From positions 1 to 42,164 of the forward strand of contig BCJJ01000064.1 of assembly GCA_039545355.1 (NCBI GenBank): DNA of 42,164 nt, written 5' to 3'. The stretch is from Trichosporon coremiiforme (lineage: Eukaryota; Basidiomycota; Tremellomycetes; Trichosporonales; Trichosporonaceae). How positions within the stretch are numbered: the first letter of the stretch is position 1; every line of letters begins with the position of its first letter. Below the pieces are notes generated by a model, which worked only from the letters and a program-made list of their open reading frames with translations, made no database searches and was not told the DNA's origin. Positions 1 through 10,400 of the stretch are shown piece by piece. The translations under genes and the position numbers were made by a program.

Positions 1-23
1 TCGCGCAACGCAAGCCCGAACAA

Positions 24-46
24 CCCCCCCCCCCCCCCCCCCCCCC
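24..46 (+). repeat. C homopolymer, 23 nt
   Basis: An uninterrupted run of 23 C is visible (G on the - strand). Runs this long are slippage-prone and the G-rich strand can form quadruplex structures. The length may vary between isolates or be a sequencing artefact. Confidence 0.9.
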
Positions 47-620
47 TCCGCGCCTCTCCGCCTCGACCCCGCCTCGTCCGCCTCGGGGTCTGCTGGTATC
101 GCTTTCGGTTCTTCGAGGCGCGCGCCCGTCAGCGCCGCCCAACGCCTCATTACGCCTTTCGAGCGCCGTCACGAGCTTCCATCTGTTCCCGGCCCGCGTT
201 TAAGGACGCCGCCTGGAAGTAGCACGCGTATCCAGCACCCTTCTCTCACGCCCCGGCACCTTCATCGCGTCGCACGCCAGACTAGAGGCTCGAGGCAGCT
301 CACACCGGCTGAGACCTGGCATAAGGCGATCACACAGTTGGATCTCGCTCGGCTCAACAAGAGCTCGACCTTGACAGGAAGGCGATCGAGAGAACAATAG
401 CCACCATCAAGCCTGCTCACCTTCGTGGCCGTTTCATGATGTCTTAGACATTTCGAATCGACACCCGGTCCAGAATCTATCGTTCTTCTCGGAAAACACA
501 ACCACGCGCTCCATCCTCAAGCCAACGCTCACGCGCTCACGCTCACCCTGCGGCCTCGTCCGCCCACTCATCCAACTGTCCATCAGGCGGTCAGCTGCTC
601 GACACCGCCGAGGCAGGCAG

Positions 621-657
621 GTGAGTGTGCCTGGCGTTTCAGCAGCTGACAATAGAG
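621..657 (+). other. candidate 5' UTR intron of the first gene
   Basis: The sequence starts with GTGAGT directly after CAGGCAG, has a GCTGAC branch-like site and ends in an AG eight nt later, giving a 37-nt intron of the size and design used throughout the window. It lies inside the ATG-free leader, so it would be a leader intron and would place the transcription start upstream of 621. The acceptor (AATAGAG) is not the usual CAG, which lowers confidence. Confidence 0.35.
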
Positions 658-687
658 ATTCGCTCTTCATCAATACCGATCTGCTTT

Positions 688-705
688 CTGGCCAACGTTG
701 GCCAG
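688..705. promoter_or_regulatory. perfect 18-bp palindrome in the leader
   Basis: CTGGCCAACGTTGGCCAG reads identically on both strands. It could be a binding site for a dimeric regulator or, in RNA, form a hairpin or a dimerisation site. It lies inside the ATG-free leader. No function is known from the sequence. Confidence 0.6.
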
Positions 706-867
706 CCGATAACCCCCATCGTTCCAGTGATCGAGTAGTCCCGCACCTGGCCGTTGCATTCCGCACACAATCAACCCAACGTCGAGGACGAAGTCGGGAA
801 TCGCGTGGACATTATAATCGCGGATACCCTATATTGTTGACAACATCTCTCCCCCTCTCGCATTCCT

Positions 868-1140
868 GGCCCCCCATCACCTTTCATCACTAGCCATCAA
901 TAAGCATCACGACTCATCAGTCTTCATCCAGTCTCCATCAACTCGATCACACCTAACAGTGGTCATCATTGTTCGCCTTCGTCTTTTCGATATATTGTTT
1001 ATCACGAGCATTGTGACCCGTGATCGTCTCAGCAACCGAATAAACTAGAAAACCTAGACACCTGTCATCGCTTGGCATCGCCATCAGTGAACATCAGCGG
1101 ACATCAGTTCTCCTCATCAGTGACCATCAGCGATCGTCAC
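868..1140 (+). repeat. CATCA/CATCAG word cluster in the leader
   Basis: About a dozen copies of CATCA occur in 270 nt, several as CATCAGTG or CATCAGCG. They are irregularly spaced and not a true tandem array. In a leader RNA they could be repeated sites for an RNA-binding protein; this is inference. Confidence 0.55.
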
Positions 1141-1233
1141 TAACCTTTGCCCAACAATCTCCACCACCTACCACCACCATTATCCTTACACCGCCCCCTG
1201 CCTCACCTCCACGACGCCCTCCTCGGGTCCGGC

Positions 1234-2515
1234 ATGACGACAATGGCGTCCGAGTACTACACCTACTATGCACCAGTGCCGGTGCACTGTTCCCCGGCAC
1301 CGGGGCCGATGCCGCTCCCCATCCCCGTCCCGATAAGTGTACCGGCTTATGCTTCACCCTACGTCTACTCGTACCTCATGCCCTCATCGCCTTACGCGGG
1401 CTCTCCCCAGAGTGCACACTCTGCCCCCTCAGTGCATCCGGAACTTTCCTCCTACTCATCGCAGTCCTCCAGTTCCTCATACTCCGCACACTCAACCCTC
1501 AACCCGATACCACCCCCGTACTCGTCCTACTCTCCTCCGTCACCTTATGCCAATGTGCCGTTCCCGCACTGCCACTCGCCAGAGATTTACCACAAGTACG
1601 CCGCGCAGCTGCACTACGCCTCCTTGACGGAGCTTGAAGCCTGCATCGAAGCGCAAGACATCGGTCGATCCCTCGACTGTCTTGACAAGTGAGTTTCCAT
1701 TCCCCTCCATGTTTTCTGTTCTCCTGCTCTGTTCCTGCTCTTCCGGATCTCCGAGTCCTCCAGCCATCGGGATCCCGCATCCTTTGTTTCGCCCGAGATA
1801 CTGCCACAATCCGCCGCGTGTGGCACTCTCTCCACCACACGGGGAATCTGCTTGTGTGTACATTCCACACAAACGTCAGCACTGGCACGAGAGCTGTTGT
1901 TGTCGCGACATTGCGTTCCAGGATGAGACATGTTGAGCCTGTCTGAGACAGGATTAGACACATTCCTGCGCCCGTGCGCCATGGCGCGTCACCTGTTGCC
2001 TCTATCTCAATGCCTCCAAGCCCCTCCTATTCCCTTCCTCTCGCACCAGGTCGCACCAGGGATGCTCCTCTTTGCGTATGGGCTGAGTGATTTACGACCT
2101 CTGTGCCGTTGTCCCGCCGCAAGTCCTCGCACCGGCTCGCACCCACTGTCTGTGTGTGGCGACTTGCCCGAGGGCGCCGGAGACGTGCGCGCAGGATCCC
2201 GGGTCGAGTGATGCTTCTCGGGTTCGCGGAGGTGCGAGGAGCGCCATTCCGACCGGACCGAAGCAGATCCCAACTTCTCGGATCCCGCGAGGCGTCGCGG
2301 CGTGCGTCTAACTTCGCAGAGGCGTGCAGCAGATCCCACACCTACCCAGATCCGAGACCTTCCACATCCACCAGAGGCTAACATGCAGCCTCGCATCCGC
2401 GATCCCCTTCCTCGACGCCGCGCCGTATCCGGCCGGCATGCGCGGCTGGCTGCGCTCTGTCCAGAAGGTCACCAACATGGTGAAGCGCCGTTCGGTGGGA
2501 GGTAACTCTCTGTAA
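1234..2515 (+). CDS. hypothetical Pro/Ser/Tyr-rich protein (two exons)
   Basis: CDS join(1234..1688, 2389..2515), 193 aa. The start is the first ATG after a long ATG-free leader. Exon 1 ends in phase 2 at a GTGAGT donor. Exon 2 follows a GCTAAC branch site and ATGCAG acceptor and continues in frame, ending in a basic tail rich in Lys and Arg. Residues 1-115 are low-complexity (Pro, Ser, Tyr, Val). Residues 115-150 (after PHCHSPEIYHKYAAQLHY) look helical, and exon 2 has a short hydrophobic segment beginning LASAIPFLDAA. I do not recognise a family. The 700-nt intron is far longer than most in the window and might hide an extra exon. It holds a direct repeat (2041-2060) and a hairpin (1938-1952). 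The elaborate leader suggests a regulated gene. Confidence 0.6.
1938..1952 (+). repeat. small hairpin in intron 1 of the first gene
   Basis: CCTGTC, TGA, GACAGG form a 6-bp stem with a 3-nt loop inside the 700-nt intron. Function unknown. Confidence 0.4.
2041..2060 (+). repeat. 10-bp tandem duplication in intron 1
   Basis: TCGCACCAGG occurs twice without spacer. It lies in the long intron and most likely arose by slippage. Confidence 0.8.
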
Positions 2516-3212
2516 GTCTACCCTATACCACGAGGACCATAGCTGACGACTCAGTACACCAGAGGAAGGCGCTTGCATCCACGCCTTCGTGAGCCGATGG
2601 CTCCAATTCCGCGGCGGGGCTAACGATATGGGCGCGCCTGAGGCTCAGATCGTCCTCCGTTCGCTCGAGGAGTGCCTCCTTTTGTTCTGAGGCTGAAACC
2701 ACCTCGATCCCTTGCATCGTGCTGGCCTTCATCTAGCCCCTCCCGAGTCTCGGCACACGGAAAGAGGCCAGGTCCCAGCACCAGGCAGCCGGATGCGGTC
2801 CCCCGGCATGCCTGCAACACTCTTGCCACCGCCCACATCAACTGTGGTGTACAGTACCCGTGGCCGTGGCTATTGCTTGTTGTTTGTTTCACCTGTCACT
2901 GTCCACGCCGTCCCACGTCCCGTTGTCGCACCGACCTTGTTTGACTTGCATCTTCAGTTCAACACCGCACTTATTGTAATCTCCCGCGCTTTCGTCGGGC
3001 CCCTTATCCCCTCGTACTCTGCACCCCCGACTCGCCCAGCCTTGATGGCCACCTGTCGTTATTCCCTCTGTCCATATTGTACCACCTTTGTAGTTACGCC
3101 CACGACACGCCTGCACGCATCACGCCCCATCACGCATTGACCAACGACGACGACCTCGTACATGATTAGAAATGACTTGAATGATGATACACTATTGTCT
3201 GGACTGCACTTT
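2516..3212. other. intergenic, convergent 3' regions
   Basis: This 697-nt gap lies between the stop of the first gene (+) and the stop of the PRCC-family gene (-). It should hold both 3' UTRs. I see no further coding signal, RNA gene or repeat. Confidence 0.6.
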
Positions 3213-4345
3213 CTAGAAACCTGCGGTTGTCAGTTGAGCGAATCCAGGGCGACAACTCACCATACTGCCTCTGGGTATTCTGCTTCGACTTCTTGTTCTG
3301 CCTGATGCGCTCCTCGAGCTCCTCTCTCTGCGAGAATGCCGAGTGAAGGAGCGAGGTGAGCTGGTGCCGCTCGTTCGCGAGACCCTTGTGCTGTCCCGTC
3401 GCGTTGTACGTCTCGGTGTATGCCGGCTTGGCAGCCTGCGGGATCTTGGCCTGCTCCTCGCGCGTCCTCGCGATCGTCGCGCCAACATCGAACTCTGTAA
3501 CCGCCGCTCGTCCGTCGTCCAGCTCCTTCCAGTTGCCGAGACGAGCCTGCTTGGCTTGATGCTCGGTGCGAAGCGTGTCCGTGGCCGAGTCGGTCGCGGG
3601 GAAGAACTTGGCGTAGTATGCGGGGTCGTACGCTGCCCACTGTCCAGAGGGAAGTTGGTAGTAGCCAGGATACGGGTCGGTGGCCGTAGGCTCGGGCGGG
3701 ACAAAGTCGGCGACGGCAGGTGCGGACGTCACGCTTGGCGGCTTCAACGCCGTCGTCTTCGGCAGACTCGGTTTCGGTGCAGCGGCTGAAGCTGCATGTC
3801 AGTTCATCGCTCGACCGGCGCAACTCACAGAGACCGAACAAATCCAACTCCTCCTCCTTCGCGGCTTTCCGTTTCACAGCGGCGGGTACAAGGAGCGACG
3901 GTCCATCGTCCTCGACATCCTTGGTAGCACCCAGGCTCGCCTTCAAATCTTCTGCCGGCGTGGGCTTCGCCGCCATACTCTTGTTCACTGACAGCGACGA
4001 GCCTCGGCTGGTCGCAGTCGACGCAGGCAGCTTCCGCTTCGGCGGCGGCAGCATGCCGAGCAGTGCAGAACTGTCGTCAGTTGGCGTAAGGTCCCAGCTA
4101 ACTCACGACCCCGCTCCAACAGCCTTCTTCGGCTTCGGCGCTGGCCCCTTGTCCTCGTCCTTGTCATCCGCTTCATCGGTCGGCCTCGGCAGGTCGAGTC
4201 CGATCTTCAGGGGTCCCTTGCGCTTCTTCTTCGGCGGCTCCGCGACCGCAGGGACAGGCTTGGGGGCGGCCTTGGGCGCCTGAGCCTGCTCGGTCTCGGA
4301 GTCGGAACCCGAATCGGATCCGTAGTCGGCGAGTCCTCCCAGCAT
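3213..4345 (-). CDS. PRCC-family protein (MAD2B-interacting / splicing-associated)
   Basis: CDS complement(join(3213..3220, 3261..3791, 3829..4070, 4107..4345)), 339 aa, four exons with introns of 36, 37 and 40 nt. The N-terminus is acidic (MLGGLADYGSDSGSDSE). Next come a basic KKKRKGPLKIGLDLP stretch and the typical SALLGMLPPPKRKLP motif. The C-terminal third carries GYYQLPSGQWAAYDPAYYAK and ends QRQYGF, all hallmarks of the PRCC family. Human PRCC is a nuclear protein reported to bind MAD2B and to associate with splicing factors; a nuclear role here is inferred from family and basic motifs. The last exon is only 8 nt and supplies the final Phe and the stop. Without that splice the frame runs into unrelated sequence, so the family-typical ending supports it. 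The start is 168 nt downstream of the stop of the DnaJ gene, on the same strand. Confidence 0.85.
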
Positions 4346-4513
4346 GTTGCGTCGTGGATGTTGTGATCGGCAATCATCCATGACGCCAGTCGGTGGTGAA
4401 CATTGCGGGTGGCGACCAAAACAAATTGCTCCCGCGCTGTCAGTCATGGTGTGGCAACAATGGGGAATGATTGGCTCTGATAACCCATGCATGCATATGT
4501 AGTAGTCTAACAT

Positions 4514-5921
4514 CTATAGCTCGTCACGAAGCGAAGCTTGAGGTCCGAAAGCGTCTGCGAGCTTTCGCCGCGTCGCGTCCGATACCGCGGCAGGCATAAC
4601 AACGGTGTACTCGATGAACATGTCGCCCTGAGGCACATCGTGGAACGACGGCATTCCCTCGCCCTCGATGACCTCGACCTCGTTCGGCTGCGTCGTTCCA
4701 TCGCGCGAAATCGTGATAATCCGGTCGTCCAGTGTCGTAACATTGCGCTCAAATCCGAGCAGAGCCTGTTTGTTAGCTGGGGCTGCATATCCCGTCAGCT
4801 GGTTGATTGTGCTCACCTCCGCCACGCTCAGCGTCACCCGTCCGACGAGACCACCTTCCTTCCTTGTCCAACCCTTGCCCGTCTTGGGGTTGGAGCGGAC
4901 GCGGACAAGGACATCACCCGGCTCCATATCAGGGCTCTCATCAGCTTCTCCAGAGAAAACAACCTCATATCCTTCCGGAGCGCCTGCGGGAATGTGCACC
5001 GCCAGCGTGTGGTCGCGCTGTACAACACGGTTTCCATTGCACTGGTGGCAGAGCTTCGTAATCTTCTGACCCTTGCCGGCGCAGTGCGGGCAGCTGTGTT
5101 TTGTCAGCTAGAGCTCGCCCATGACCGATCTGTCGTTTCTCGACCTCTCGAGTCATCAGCGCCGGACTTACTGCATCTGGACGTTCGTGAACATGCCAGG
5201 GAAGACCTGGTGCTTCTGGACGACAACACCCTGGCCGTTACATGTTCCACACTTGGCGATGTGCTTCGGCGAGTCGGCACCGCCACCGGCGCAGTGCGGG
5301 CACACAATCTTGCGGGGGATGTTGAACTCGACGGTGCGGCCGTTGTACATGTCGGCGAGACCGACCTCGAAGTTGGTGATGATCGTCGGCGTCCGCGCCG
5401 GCTCCTGACGGCCACCGCCGAAGAACTGCGCGAACGGATCCGGGGCGTCCTTCTGCTCCTCGTGACGCTTAATCGCCTGCTCGCCTCCTCGGTTGTAGAT
5501 TCTTCGCAGCTGTGGGTCAGCTTAGTTCTCAAGGCACTGCCAGCTGGAATAGTGCAAGATGTCAAGGGGGTTACTAACCTCGTCATTGGAGAGAACCTCG
5601 TACGCTGTTCATTAGCTAACGCGGCTTCACCTTAGCTATACATACCTCGTGAAAGCTCGATAAACTTGTCATGCGCCTCCTTTTCCGGGTTGAGATCGGG
5701 GTGGTACTTCTTCGACAGTTTCTGTCTGTCAGCTGCGGCGTCTGATGGACTGCTCACCCTGTACGCCTTCTTGATATCTCCCTCGCTGGCGCTCCGGTCC
5801 ACTAGATGGTCAGCTATGCAACTGACCGAAGGAGCTGTAACTCACGGCCAAGAACGCTGTAGTAGTCGGCAGCGAGCACCCCAACCAGGAGGAAAAGGAG
5901 CAGGACGACTCTGCCCCACAT
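4514..5921 (-). CDS. SCJ1: ER-luminal DnaJ co-chaperone, Scj1/ERdj3 type
   Basis: CDS complement(join(4514..4765, 4817..5093, 5172..5509, 5579..5604, 5646..5721, 5758..5801, 5846..5921)), 362 aa, seven exons. Residues 1-18 form a signal peptide (MWGRVVLLLFLLVGVLAA). The J domain (19-85) has the HPD motif at 47-49. It is followed by a short Gly-rich linker and a zinc-finger region (about 144-217) with CPHCAGGG, CGTCNGQG, CPHCAGKG and CHQCNG. The C-terminal substrate-binding domain contains ALLGFERNV, and the protein ends in RDEL, an ER-retrieval signal. Family knowledge: it stimulates the ER Hsp70 (Kar2/BiP) in folding and degradation of luminal proteins. The 51-nt last intron is a multiple of three with no stop, so retention would insert 17 residues. 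The gene is divergent from the RPC31-like gene; the shared promoter holds CACGTG and ACACGTC motifs. Confidence 0.92.
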
Positions 5922-6496
5922 CGTTACAATTGTTGCCACCGCGGATTTGTTGTTGTGATTTTTGGCTCGAACCGCCTCTCTGAATTGGGGCAGTCGCTGA
6001 AGTCGGTGAAAGAGTGGACAGTCTCGAAGACAAAATCGAAGAGTCGGTTCTCGTCAGCCGTCTGAGTTGGTCCGAGGTGGTCGGGTGCGTGGCGAGACGG
6101 AAGGTGATGACAGCGTATATGTTCGCTGTCGCCGATGGACATGACACGTCGGCTAGAAACGACGCGCTGACATTGACTTTTCGGCGCACGTGAATTCCAC
6201 GCACATTTCGCGTGAAAAGTGGAGGCCGGTTGCTCCAGGGTGCGGAGATGGATTTTGGGCTCCCCTCCTGCACTCGACTGGGACGGTTCTCAAAGGCAAC
6301 AACAGACCAAGTGCATCCACCTTCACCCTTCCTCACTCTCAACACAGATCACCACCTGCGAAGACCAAGTGCTGGCTGCTGGTGTGATTTGTTCGTCTTC
6401 TGCTCCCACCTGTTCATCTCCCAACGTCTTCTCTACCCAACCCGGTCACACCTTCCTCGCCGATCCTTCCCCACACCCCGTCGACAACCTTAAACG
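5922..6496. promoter_or_regulatory. bidirectional promoter between the DnaJ and RPC31-like genes
   Basis: This 575-nt gap lies between two divergent start codons. A CACGTG palindrome is at 6187-6192 and ACACGTC at 6144-6150. Both resemble bZIP or E-box cores, and the second resembles ACGTG-containing unfolded-protein-response elements. A CT-rich stretch lies at about 6300-6490 before the RPC31-like start. Regulation by Hac1 or another factor is inference. Confidence 0.45.
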
Positions 6497-7256
6497 ATGT
6501 CTCGAGGACGCGGACGCGGACGCGGCGGCTCGAACGCGGTGCGCGACTCGTTCAACGCCGCCTTCGCCGGCCTGAGCAAGGAGGACTCGCGTGCGCTGTT
6601 CGAGTCGTTCTCGAAGCCGGTCAAGGGCGCCGGTATGCTCTACCCGGTAAGTTCTGCCCTCGATGCTGCTTACAAACGCGGACTAGTAGCTGACATCACA
6701 GCCGCTCGAGAAGTTTTCAGAACTCCCGGGACCGACAGAATTTGAGTCGATGGTCGTGAAGCACACGAACGAGCTGCTGCGGGACATGGCCGAGGGACCG
6801 CGGCGGCGTGGTGGAAGGCGAGGAGGTGCACCATGGCGTCTAGCTTCTGAGCGCAAGGTCGTCGGTGTCGAGATCGAGTCCTACTCCGACCGATACAGGA
6901 AGCAGAACGGCGCCACATCCTCGGGTCCGTCGCAGCTAGACGAGGCCGCGCTGCACCTCAACGCCGACCTGCTTCCTCCGCAGCTTTACTCCGACTACTT
7001 CGACCCGCAAGCGGCGGCTGAGCGGAAGAAGGCGGCGGGCAAGAAGAGGCGCCGCGTTATTGACTCGGACGACGATGAGCCCAAGGAGAAGAAGGAGGAG
7101 AGCGATGACGGCGAGGACGAGGAGATCGACTTTGACTTCGATGATGACGAGGAAGACGACCACCAGGACTACGACGCCAATTACTTCGATAACGGAGAAG
7201 GTGACGATGACTCGGGAGGCGAGGGAGAGGACGAGCGTGGAGGGTACGATGACTAG
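6497..7256 (+). CDS. RPC31: DNA-directed RNA polymerase III subunit Rpc31/RPC7-like
   Basis: CDS join(6497..6646, 6702..7256), 234 aa, one 55-nt intron with GTAAGT donor and CTGACATCACAG end. It starts with an RGG-like tract (MSRGRGRGRGG). The middle has FSELPGPTEFESMVVKHTNELL and a LNADLLPPQLYSDYFDP segment. The C-terminal third alternates basic and very acidic runs and ends with DYDANYFDNGEGDDDSGGEG. An N-terminal Gly/Arg stretch, a central conserved block and an acidic tail containing a YFDNGE-type motif are typical of Rpc31/RPC7, part of the Rpc82-Rpc34-Rpc31 subcomplex that helps Pol III open promoters of tRNA and 5S genes. The identification rests on architecture and the tail motif. Confidence 0.8.
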
Positions 7257-7447
7257 ACGTGGCTCGAGTAGATGGGGCTTGTACATATCTGACCATGTAT
7301 TTGGGTTACTTTCTGCATCTGACTGACATTGGTTATGTGGGCAACCGACTATGGTGCGGAGTAGCGCGGTGAGAGTGCTGATGAGCCCATTATGATTAAA
7401 CATGCATTTGATTTGAAGTGCTACTGCTATGCAAATAGGTTGTTTAA

Positions 7448-10400
7448 CTAGTCACGGTCCCAGTCGTCCTCGCCGGGCGATAAGACGGGGATGTTAAGAG
7501 CCGCGGCGGGGGGGCTTGGCGCCGCGGGGGAGGGAGTGGGCACGGGCGCCGAGTGAGTCGCCGGTGCCGGTGCAGCAGGTGCCGTAGATCGTGGCGAGGG
7601 GACGCGCGAGGGTGCGCGGCTCGATGATCCACTGCCAAGGACGGGGGTGGAGGGCTTAGGCGACCAGGCGCTGACGGCAGGCGCAGCGCGGAGGTTTCCG
7701 AGACCTCCGAGCTTGTTGTCCAGGGGCGGAGCGGCGGCGCTGAGCAGAGGATTCGGGAGGCGAGTGTCGACACGCCTCCTGATTTGAACGGAGCGGTTGG
7801 GCTCAGCGTCTATGAGCTCGCGGCCCAGGTGGTATACGTCCGCCATGGACATGACGAAAGTGCGCTTCGCGAGAGGCATGTGGGGGAGGACAAGCGTCTG
7901 GCGGGGGCCATTGACGAAGTCCTTGAACGTCGATTCGACTGTCTTCACGAACTGAGGGTTGCCGCGCGCAAACGCCCTAAGCTCGGGAGCCCACTCGGTC
8001 AGCGACCGGTCGACGGGAGACTTGATGCCAAGCGCATCGGCGAGGCGCGCGTTGCGCTGGCGCACAAGACACTCCGAGTTGCATTTCAACTGCGTCGCCT
8101 CACGGCTGGTCGTGTTTGAGGTACTCGCGCCACAGCTTGTGCGGATCTGCAGATGGCCGCATGCGCAGCTCTGGTTGATCACTGCTGTGCAGGGCTCGCT
8201 CTCCGGGCACTTGGCCGGCGCGTGGCAGGGCGCGGTGCAAGGGTGCTTGCAGATGCGCTTCGGCTTGGAGCACGTCTGTGTGCAAGCCTCGCACTCGCCC
8301 GGGTGGCATGTCTTCTCGCAGCGGTGGTAGCCACATCCGAGTAGCTCGCCGCATACCTGTCCGCAGGAGACACGGTCCGTCGACGCCGAGCAGCGGACGT
8401 TCTTGACTGCCGGGTCCTTGCCACACGCACAAGGCTTGGTCGTGAGGAAGGGGCACGGAGGGCAGTCGGGGGCCTCGTGACAGTTGTGGGGCGTCTTAGG
8501 GTGTCCGCACGGCGGATCAGGGCGGGCACACGGGAACAAGCAGTTCATCTTAGTTCCGCATTGAACCGGCGGGTAGATAACCGTGTTGCCACAGTTGCAG
8601 ATGAGCTCGTCGTAGGACGATTGCAAGCAGCGTCCGCAAGCTCCTTTATGGTCAGGTCGCTCACAGGTGTGAAGACCACAGCCAAGGAGCTTGCCACAGA
8701 CAAGGGGGCACTCGTGCAAGTCGCTGTCTCCCTCAATGTCAAGGTCGGTGAGGTCGGCAAGGTAACGGCGTCCCTTCCGCTTCGCCTTCCACGATAACGG
8801 ACAGCAGACGCGGCGGCACTCGTGTCGACCACAGTTTCTGAGAGCAGGGCACACACGGTCACAAAGGAACTCAGTGTCACCAGCCTCAACACGTTCGCGT
8901 ACCTGGTCACAGTCCATCTCCAGCATCGACTCGCCGCAGCGACATGGGCGCGTCACTGTCTGATGACAGGGAGGGCAGGGGCCAGTGTGGCAACGGAGAG
9001 GGCATTCGTGGCCACACGGGCGGGTCTTCGGGCACGATTGCCCACATGTTGGGATTGGCGCCTGACAGTCCGGGCGCGGGTATCCCGGAAGCTCGGACAG
9101 CGGCGTCGCCCCGCAAGGGCATCGCGTGATTACGACGGGAGAAGTGGGGCAGGGTGTGGGCGAGACAGAGTGCGGGTGGCAGCCCTCGGTGCAGGAGTGC
9201 ACTCCGCACTCGTACATCTTGCCGCAGGTGCGCTCGCACGCGAATCTGCCAACCCACTGCTCATCCTTCGTTGCGCACAGCTGCTCGTCCTTGAGGTTCC
9301 AGCCGCAAGGAACGACCTTCTCGTCCTCACCACAGTAACAGCGCACAGTCTCGACCTCGTCACACGGAGGGCACGGACCGAAGTGGCACAGTTGATCACA
9401 CTCGTGCTTGCCGCAATTGCGCTTCTTCGTGCACGGCTCGTCGCAAACGGGAGTCAAAGCTGCGTTATTCGCGTGCGTCGCCGAGCACTTAACCGTCAGG
9501 GCCGAGCCATGGCTGGGACACTGGACGACTAAGGCAACTTGGCACGGCGGGCAAGGTCCGGGGTGACAGTTGAGGGGACAAGGGTGGTCACAGTGCGGCC
9601 TGTGGCGGGAACAGGCATCGCCGCAAGAGTGGGGAGCAGAGTGGTTCGTAGCGGGGTTCGATAGGCGACCACAGAAGCAGCGGTAGCCGCCGATCTTGCT
9701 CGTGCGATGCTTCTGGCAACCGGGGCAACGCCAGCTCGGCTCGTCGGTCGTGTTTTCGGTAATGCGAAGGCGCTCAGCATCGTCGTGGAGGGATCGCGAG
9801 GCCCAGTCACGGATGCACGAGATGTGGAAAGGGGTGTAGCACGCGGTGTACCAGGACGCTGCGAAGGCCGGTCGTTCGTCCTCGTCCATTGACTTGGGGT
9901 AGACTGGAGTGCCTGGCGGGGGAAGACATGACCAGGTCTGTTGGTGCGGGTGGATGGAGTTGAAACACTGTAGGTTAGCTATGGTTCCAGTGATCAATTA
10001 CTCACAATCGGGCACTCGATGTAAGGCTTCTTAGCGAGTCCGCGAGTGAGGCGAGAGTTCAGGTCGTCAGCTTCGGGCAGGCTCGGCTGCTGCTGAACGT
10101 TGTGCTGCTTCCTTGGGCGTGACTCCTTTTTCTCGTTGGTTGTGAGCTTCGTTCCCTTCTCGAAAGCGGCTCTCCGGCTAGACACCTTCGGTACGGGCGA
10201 CTCAGTGCGCTTCGTCTCCTCGGACTTTTGATCCTTCTGGGCGGCGGATTCCTTGTTTGGCTTGCGTCCGCGGTTCCTTCGACGCTCCTGGCTTGGTCCA
10301 GCGTTTGAAGTCGACGACGGGGTGGTCTTGGAGAAGTTGATAGCTTGCCCAGGCTCGAAAGCAGGGGCGGACGGGTTTGGCTGGAACTTGGGGGTGCGAG

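Larger units (their letters stand above)
1..1233 (+). promoter_or_regulatory. promoter and long ATG-free 5' leader of the first gene
   Basis: No protein gene is supported here. From about position 445 to the ATG at 1234 I find no ATG at all on the + strand, although many would be expected by chance in nearly 800 nt. That fits a long transcribed leader under selection against upstream start codons, and it makes 1234 the first start. The stretch also holds a C homopolymer (24-46), a perfect palindrome (688-705), a possible 37-nt leader intron (621-657) and a cluster of CATCA words (about 868-1140), each listed separately. That it is a leader is inference; no transcript data are available. Confidence 0.5.

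Noticed and set aside
4538..5635. 365-codon open frame on the + strand
   Set aside because: It is antisense to the DnaJ gene, crosses its introns, and has no recognisable motif; it is a shadow of GC-rich codons.
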